The translations under genes and the position numbers were made by a program. Shown piece by piece: positions 59,827-64,000 of a stretch of 64,000 nucleotides of DNA. The DNA is from Polaromonas sp. JS666. Its GTDB lineage: Bacteria > Pseudomonadota > Gammaproteobacteria > Burkholderiales > Burkholderiaceae_C. A model generated the notes under the pieces. The model was not told where the DNA came from, searched no databases, and saw only the letters and a program-made list of their open reading frames with translations. The stretch's first letter is position 1. Every line of letters starts with the position of its first letter. The stretch lies in contig NC_007948.1 of the NCBI RefSeq assembly GCF_000013865.1, positions 62,001 to 126,000 on the forward strand. The letters are read 5' to 3'.

Positions 59827-59844
59827 TTAGCACGATTGTGCGAA
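59827..59844. promoter_or_regulatory. TetR operator in front of tetR
   Basis: TTAGCACG-AT-TGTGCGAA, 10 bp upstream of the tetR start, matching 59149-59166 at 15 of 18 positions. It also lies about 70 bp upstream of the divergent acetoacetate-CoA ligase gene, which it might affect. Confidence 0.72.
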
Positions 59845-59915
59845 ATTGCAAATCACGCACTTCATGAGGCGTGCTGACCCTTCTCACGTCAAGGTCGTGG
59901 CGTTAAGCTTGCACC

Positions 59916-62006
59916 ATGAGCGCACCCTTTACTCCCCAAATACGCCTCTACCAGGACTGGTTGAAGGCCACGCGCGGCCTGTCCTTTGACAGCTATGACG
60001 CACTGTGGCGTTGGTCGGTGACCGACCTGGAGGCCTTCTGGCAAAGCATCTGGGACTATTTTGAGTTGCAATCGCCGACGCCGCACACAGCGGTGCTGGC
60101 CGACCGGCGCATGCCTGGTGCCCGGTGGTTTCCGGGCGCCCAGGTCAACTATGCGCGGCAGGTCCTGCGGCACGTGGACAAGGCCCACGCCGCAGGTTTC
60201 CCCGCGCTTGTCAACCACAACGAAAAAAGCCTTGCCAGCGGCCAGCACCGCGAACTGAGCTGGCCTGCTCTGCGCCAGCAGGTCGCGTCACTGGCACTGC
60301 ACCTGAAGGCCCAAGGTGTGGAGCCGGGCGACCGCGTGGCCGCCTATTTACCCAACATTCCCGAGGCCATGGTGGCTTTCCTGGCCGTGGTCAGCATAGG
60401 CGGCGTCTGGAGCATTTGCGCGCCCGACATGGGCACCCACGCCGTGCTGGACCGCTTCAAACAGATCGAACCCAAGGTGCTGATTGCCTGTGACGGCGTG
60501 CGCTATGGCGGGCGCGATTTTGACCGCACGGCTGTGCTGGCGGAGCTGCGCGCCGCGCTGCCCAGCCTGCAGCATGTGATCGTTCATGAGAATCTTGGCA
60601 GCACAAATTCAATAGCCGACAGCACCCTTCTCGAAAGCGCGACGGCCCGAAATGATGCGCAAACTGCGGCGTTTGAACCGCTCTGGCTGCCGTTTGACCA
60701 TCCGCTGTGGATTGTCTATTCCAGCGGCACCACCGGCCTGCCCAAGCCCATCGTGCATGGCCACGGCGGCACGCAACTGGTAGCGCTGGCGTTGAAGACC
60801 CTGCACAACGACATCGGTTGCAGCTACGAGGCCAACAGCTGGGGCGAGCGCTACCACTGGTACAGCTCCACCGGCTGGGTGATGTGGAACGCGCAGCTGA
60901 GCGGCCTGCTCAACGGCACCACCTGCTGCCTGTTTGACGGCAACCCCGGCGGCAGCAAGGACAAACCCGACTGGACCACGCTCTGGCGCTTTGCGGCCGA
61001 CCTTGACGTGACGTTTTTCGGCGCCGGTGCCGCCTTCTTTGCCAATTGCATGAAGGCGGGGGTTGAGCTGGCGGAATGCGGCGATCTGACAAGGATAAGG
61101 GCACTCGGCAGCACCGGTTCGCCGCTGAGCGAAGACACGCAGCGATGGGGGACGCAGCAATTCCGCAAGCTCCATGCCGTTCGCTCTGAGCCTGTCAAAG
61201 AGCCCTTCGACCTTGCTCAGGACCGGCTTCGACAAGCTCAGCCCGAACGGGAAGATATCTGGTGGTGCAACATCTCCGGCGGAACGGACTTCGCCGGCGC
61301 TTTCATCGGCGGCAACCGCGAATTGCCGCTGGTCCCCGGCGAGATGCAGTGCCGCCTGCTCGGCTGCGCGGTCGAGGCCTGGAACGAGCAGGGCCAACCT
61401 GTCATCAATGAAGTGGGCGAATTGGTCTGTACGCAGCCCCTGCCGTCCATGCCTCTGTACTTCGTCGGCGATGAGGGCAACCAGCGCTACCTCTCCAGCT
61501 ACTTCGACATATACCCCAATGTCTGGCGGCATGGCGACTGGCTCAAGATTGGCGCCAACGGCGGTTGCGTGATATACGGCCGCAGCGATGCCACCATCAA
61601 CCGCCACGGCCTGCGCATGGGCACCAGCGAGCTGTACAGCGCGATAGAGGCGCTGCCCGAGGTGCTGGACTCGATGGTGGTGGACCTGGAGTATCTGGGC
61701 CGCGAAAGCTACATGCCGCTGTTTGTGGTGCTGCGCGAGGGTGTCGCGCTCGACGACGCCCTGAAAGCCCGTTTGAATGGTGCGATCAAAACCGCGTTGT
61801 CGCCGCGCTTTGTACCCGATGCCATTTTTCAGGTGCCCGAAATACCGCGCACTCTGTCGGGCAAAAAACAGGAGCTGCCAATCAAGAAACTGTTGCTGGG
61901 GCAACCGATCGAGAAGGTGGTGAACCGGGACGCGATGGCCAACCCGGATTGCCTCGCATGGTATGTTCAGTTCTCGCAAAACTACCTTGCCGAAAGGGGC
62001 GCATGA
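59916..62006 (+). CDS. aacS: acetoacetate-CoA ligase with an in-frame repeat insertion
   Basis: 696-residue ATP-dependent enzyme activating acetoacetate. The family N-terminus 'LYQDWLKATRGLSFDSYDALWRWSVTDLEAFW' is present, the P-loop 'IVYSSGTTGLPKPIVHGHGG' near 265-285, 'YSSTGWVMWN', 'DIWWCNISGGTDFAGAFIGGNRELPLVPGEMQC', and the catalytic lysine region 'RTLSGKKQELPIKKLLLG'. Residues about 421-445, between 'QQFRKL' and 'DIWWCN', come from a palindromic repeat (61177-61250) and are absent from the family pattern as I know it. The stop overlaps the lipoprotein start (ATGA). Confidence 0.93.
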   Translation: MSAPFTPQIRLYQDWLKATRGLSFDSYDALWRWSVTDLEAFWQSIWDYFELQSPTPHTAVLADRRMPGARWFPGAQVNYARQVLRHVDKAHAAGFPALVNHNEKSLASGQHRELSWPALRQQVASLALHLKAQGVEPGDRVAAYLPNIPEAMVAFLAVVSIGGVWSICAPDMGTHAVLDRFKQIEPKVLIACDGVRYGGRDFDRTAVLAELRAALPSLQHVIVHENLGSTNSIADSTLLESATARNDAQTAAFEPLWLPFDHPLWIVYSSGTTGLPKPIVHGHGGTQLVALALKTLHNDIGCSYEANSWGERYHWYSSTGWVMWNAQLSGLLNGTTCCLFDGNPGGSKDKPDWTTLWRFAADLDVTFFGAGAAFFANCMKAGVELAECGDLTRIRALGSTGSPLSEDTQRWGTQQFRKLHAVRSEPVKEPFDLAQDRLRQAQPEREDIWWCNISGGTDFAGAFIGGNRELPLVPGEMQCRLLGCAVEAWNEQGQPVINEVGELVCTQPLPSMPLYFVGDEGNQRYLSSYFDIYPNVWRHGDWLKIGANGGCVIYGRSDATINRHGLRMGTSELYSAIEALPEVLDSMVVDLEYLGRESYMPLFVVLREGVALDDALKARLNGAIKTALSPRFVPDAIFQVPEIPRTLSGKKQELPIKKLLLGQPIEKVVNRDAMANPDCLAWYVQFSQNYLAERGA
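61177..61250. repeat. REP-type palindrome inserted in the coding sequence of aacS
   Basis: Outer arms of 20 bp pair with about 3 mismatches: the left begins CCGTTCGC, the right ends GCCCGAACGG. Inner part contains AGCCCTTCGACC and GGCTTCGAC. I recall related 'GCTGAGCTTGTCGAAG' repeats as widespread intergenic elements in Burkholderiales. Here it reads through in frame as 'VRSEPVKEPFDLAQDRLRQA' plus a few residues. Confidence 0.8.
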
Positions 62007-62452
62007 ATCGACGAATGATGGGGGCGGCCGCCCTCGCTGTCCTTGGCCTGCTCACTGCATGCGCGACCGGACCCGCCTCCGCTCCCCCGGCCGACGTGCC
62101 AGCAGCATCTGCCACCTCCGGGCTGCGTGTGACCGGCACCGTGTCCTACCTGCAGCGCGTGGCCTTGCCGCCCGACAGCGACGTCATTGTCCAGCTGCGT
62201 GACATCTCGCGACTCGACTCGCCATCGGGCGTGTTGGCCGAGCAGCGTTTCACGCCCCGCAGCCAGGTGCCCTTGCCGTTCGAACTCAGCGTGGATCCGG
62301 GCCGGATAGACCCGCGCATGCGCTACGCCGTGGCAGCGCGCATTCAGCGCAACGGCAAATTGCTGTTCATCAACGACAAGCTGCACCTGGTGCTCACGCA
62401 AGGCCATGGCAACCGTGTCGACATGGTGCTGCACATGGTGTCCAAACCCTGA
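62003..62452 (+). CDS. YbaY-family lipoprotein
   Basis: 149 residues. Signal peptide with lipobox 'LGLLTAC' (lipidated Cys near residue 21), then a Pro/Ala linker and a beta-sandwich domain 'VTGTVSYLQRVALPPDSDVIVQLRDISRLDSPSGVLAEQRFTPRSQVPLPFELSVDPGRIDPRMRYAVAARIQRNGKLLFINDKLHLVLTQG', the YbaY/YscW-like fold. Outer-membrane or periplasm-facing lipoprotein of unknown function. ATGA overlap with the ligase stop shows coupling. Confidence 0.9.
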   Translation: MNRRMMGAAALAVLGLLTACATGPASAPPADVPAASATSGLRVTGTVSYLQRVALPPDSDVIVQLRDISRLDSPSGVLAEQRFTPRSQVPLPFELSVDPGRIDPRMRYAVAARIQRNGKLLFINDKLHLVLTQGHGNRVDMVLHMVSKP

Positions 62453-62465
62453 AACCCTGAAACGC

Positions 62466-63365
62466 TCAGGCCGCCGCCGGCTGACGATTCACCAGCACGA
62501 CACCGACGGCCACCAGCGCCAGCGCCGCCAGCAGGCCGGGCGTCACACTTTCCCTGAGCCACAGCGCGCCAAACAGCAGCGCAAACAGCGGCGTGAGAAA
62601 GACAAACACTGAAATCCGGGTCGCCGGGTAGTGCCCCAGCATCCACATCCAGGCCAGGTAACTGGCGAAAGCGCCGATCACGGTCTGCAGCAGCAGCGAG
62701 GTGATGGCAAACGGGCTGAATTGCCAGACCCACACCTCGCCCAGCGCCAGTGACAGCGCCGGGAAGGCCAGGCCGCTGACGGCCAGTTGGTAAAAGAGCA
62801 GTTTTTCCGCCGCGATGTTGGTCAGGCTGGAGGCGCGAATGACCACGGTGGTGAGTCCCCAGAGCAGCCCGGCCAGCAGCGCCAGCAAGTCACCGCGCGC
62901 CGTTGATCCGTGGCCGGCCGTGAAGCCTTCACGCAGGGCAAACACCACGGCGACAAAGGCCCCGAGCAAGCCAACCCATTGCAGGCCGCGCAAGCGTTCG
63001 GCCTTGACCCACAGCGGCACCAGCAGGGCGACCCAGAAAGGCGAGGTGTACAAAAACACCGTCAGGCGCGAGGCGCTGGTGTACTGCAGGCCCAGGTAAA
63101 TGCAGGCAAACTCCGCGCCAAACAGCGCACCTGCCAGCAGGCCGGCCCGCAGGGAGCCGTCACGGCCAAACAGCGCAATGCCGCGCCACAGGCACCACAG
63201 CCCCAGCAGGGCCGTGGCGCCCAGCAAACGCAAGGAGGCCTGGAACATCGGCGGGATCTCGCTGATGGTGGCCTTGATCAGCACCTGCTGCAGGCCCCAG
63301 AACAGGCAGCAACCCAGCAGCAGGGAGACAGCGAGGGTGTCGAGGTGGGTCTTGCGTGCGGTCAT
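62466..63365 (-). CDS. DMT-family (EamA) transporter
   Basis: 299 residues, ten hydrophobic helices in two EamA repeats: 'LLLGCCLFWGLQQVLIKATISEIPPMFQASLRLLGATALLGLWCLWRG' starts the first and 'GDLLALLAGLLWGLTTVVIRASSLTNIAAEKLLFYQLAVSGLAFPALSLALGE' the second. Exporter of small metabolites. Start at 63365 ('MTARKTHLDTLAVSL'); the frame goes 20 codons further without membrane-protein character. Divergent from the LysR gene 86 bp away, which probably regulates it. Confidence 0.9.
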   Translation of the reverse strand: MTARKTHLDTLAVSLLLGCCLFWGLQQVLIKATISEIPPMFQASLRLLGATALLGLWCLWRGIALFGRDGSLRAGLLAGALFGAEFACIYLGLQYTSASRLTVFLYTSPFWVALLVPLWVKAERLRGLQWVGLLGAFVAVVFALREGFTAGHGSTARGDLLALLAGLLWGLTTVVIRASSLTNIAAEKLLFYQLAVSGLAFPALSLALGEVWVWQFSPFAITSLLLQTVIGAFASYLAWMWMLGHYPATRISVFVFLTPLFALLFGALWLRESVTPGLLAALALVAVGVVLVNRQPAAA

Positions 63366-63451
63366 GCCTTGATGGTAGCCGGGGCTCCCCGCGGCCCGGC
63401 GGTGGGTGACAAGGAATACCATCACATGAACTGACAGGACAGGGTGTTGCT

Positions 63452-64000
63452 GTGGACCATAAATGGCTGGAAGATTTCATTGTGCTGGCGCGAGAGCGCA
63501 GCTTTTCAAGGGCAGCCGAACTGCGTCATGTGACGCAGCCGCAGTTCTCGCGCCGCATACGCGCACTGGAGCTGTGGGCCGGCGCCGACCTGATCAACCG
63601 CGCCAGCATGCCGCTGGGGCTGACTGCCGCTGGCGAGGAACTGCTGCCGGTGGCGCACCGGGCGGCGGCGAGCCTCAACGACGCCCGCGCCCGCATACGC
63701 CATGCGCGTGGCAGCCTTGACTGGGTCACGCTGGCGACCGGGCGCACGCTGTCACGCACGGCCGTGCCGGACTGGCTCGCGCGCGTCAAGCGTTCGGCCG
63801 GCGAGTTTCGGCTGCGCATCCTGACAGGCTCCATCCATGAGGGGGCCACGGCCCTGGAGCAGGGCGCCGCCGATTTCCTGTTGTCGTTTACCCATCCGCG
63901 CCTGCCGCTGCTGCTGGACGAGCAGACGTTTGAAGGCATCACGCTGGGCACCGACGAGCTGGTGGCCGTGAGCGCGCCGCGCGGCGATGGCCAGCCGCGG
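63452..64000 (+). CDS. LysR-family transcriptional regulator (3' truncated by window end)
   Basis: 183 codons visible. GTG start at 63452 gives 'MDHKWLEDFIVLARERSFSRAAELRHVTQPQFSRRIRALELWAGADLINR', a standard LysR winged helix. The effector domain begins 'GSLDWVTLATGRTLSRTAVPDWLARV'. About 115 residues should lie beyond the window. Divergent from the EamA exporter, the classic LysR arrangement. Confidence 0.92.
   Translation, partial: MDHKWLEDFIVLARERSFSRAAELRHVTQPQFSRRIRALELWAGADLINRASMPLGLTAAGEELLPVAHRAAASLNDARARIRHARGSLDWVTLATGRTLSRTAVPDWLARVKRSAGEFRLRILTGSIHEGATALEQGAADFLLSFTHPRLPLLLDEQTFEGITLGTDELVAVSAPRGDGQPR

Noticed and set aside
22738..60180. Other CACGTG occurrences as parS sites
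   Set aside because: Many CACGTG hexamers occur (for example near 25040, 32283 and 51430), but none has the flanking TGTT/AACA arms.

Overview
The window looks like chromosomal DNA of a GC-rich betaproteobacterium of the Burkholderiales, most likely family Comamonadaceae (Polaromonas/Rhodoferax/Variovorax-like). Evidence is the order mnmG-rsmG-lysE-parA-hydrolase-parB, tripartite TRAP carboxylate transport, small DUF1328 and DUF1127 proteins, and short palindromic repeats (GCTAT-N7-ATAGC, CCCCTC/GGGGGG hairpins) of a kind I associate with this family from memory. No rRNA, tRNA, CRISPR array, integrase or transposase gene was seen.

Layout. 1-6.8 kb: end of a peptide-type ABC importer, a semialdehyde dehydrogenase, an Old Yellow Enzyme and a small cytochrome c. 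7-13.6 kb: an AsmA-like protein, a DUF1328 protein, a transglutaminase-like protein, a class II aldolase with a LysR regulator, DUF1127, a YkgJ-type cysteine cluster protein and an FMN reductase. 13.9-20 kb: the tRNA/rRNA modification and chromosome partition locus, with two parS sites inside mnmG and rsmG. 20-26 kb: a GST, psuG and a putative regulator/beta-propeller/DUF899/membrane-protein group.

26.3-41.2 kb is the most striking accessory block. Two nearly identical direct copies of a phnA (yjdM) gene (5 differences in 342 bp) bracket about 14 kb. Inside are an aldehyde dehydrogenase and a catabolic cluster: PGDH_C-type oxidoisomerase, TRAP transporter, aldehyde dehydrogenase, SDR, RuBisCO-like protein with the carbamylation-site KDDE motif, DUF1537 kinase, FadR-type regulator and second SDR. 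The oxidoisomerase + kinase + RuBisCO-like set matches the known D-apionate (3-oxo-isoapionate) route. No L-erythrulose-phosphate isomerases are present, which favours the transcarboxylase/hydrolase branch (3-phosphoglycerate + glycolate).

42.6-53 kb is a patchwork. It holds a TetR-controlled oxidoreductase cluster with matching operators at two places, gene debris (an Old Yellow Enzyme N-terminus, a GlcD-like C-terminus, a cupin fused to another gene through a heptamer repeat), and two copies of a 162-bp MITE-like element in opposite orientation. A diverged relative sits at 56.4-56.7 kb and supplies the stop codons of both flanking genes. 53-64 kb returns to ordinary genes: a cobalamin adenosyltransferase, a thioesterase, a second AsmA-like protein, a uracil/xanthine permease, a TetR/37-aa membrane peptide/hydrolase unit with paired operators, an acetoacetate-CoA ligase carrying an in-frame palindromic repeat, a lipoprotein, a DMT exporter and a LysR gene cut by the window end.

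Gene functions come from recognised family motifs. Operator, MITE and pathway assignments are inferences from the sequence. No database search was run.
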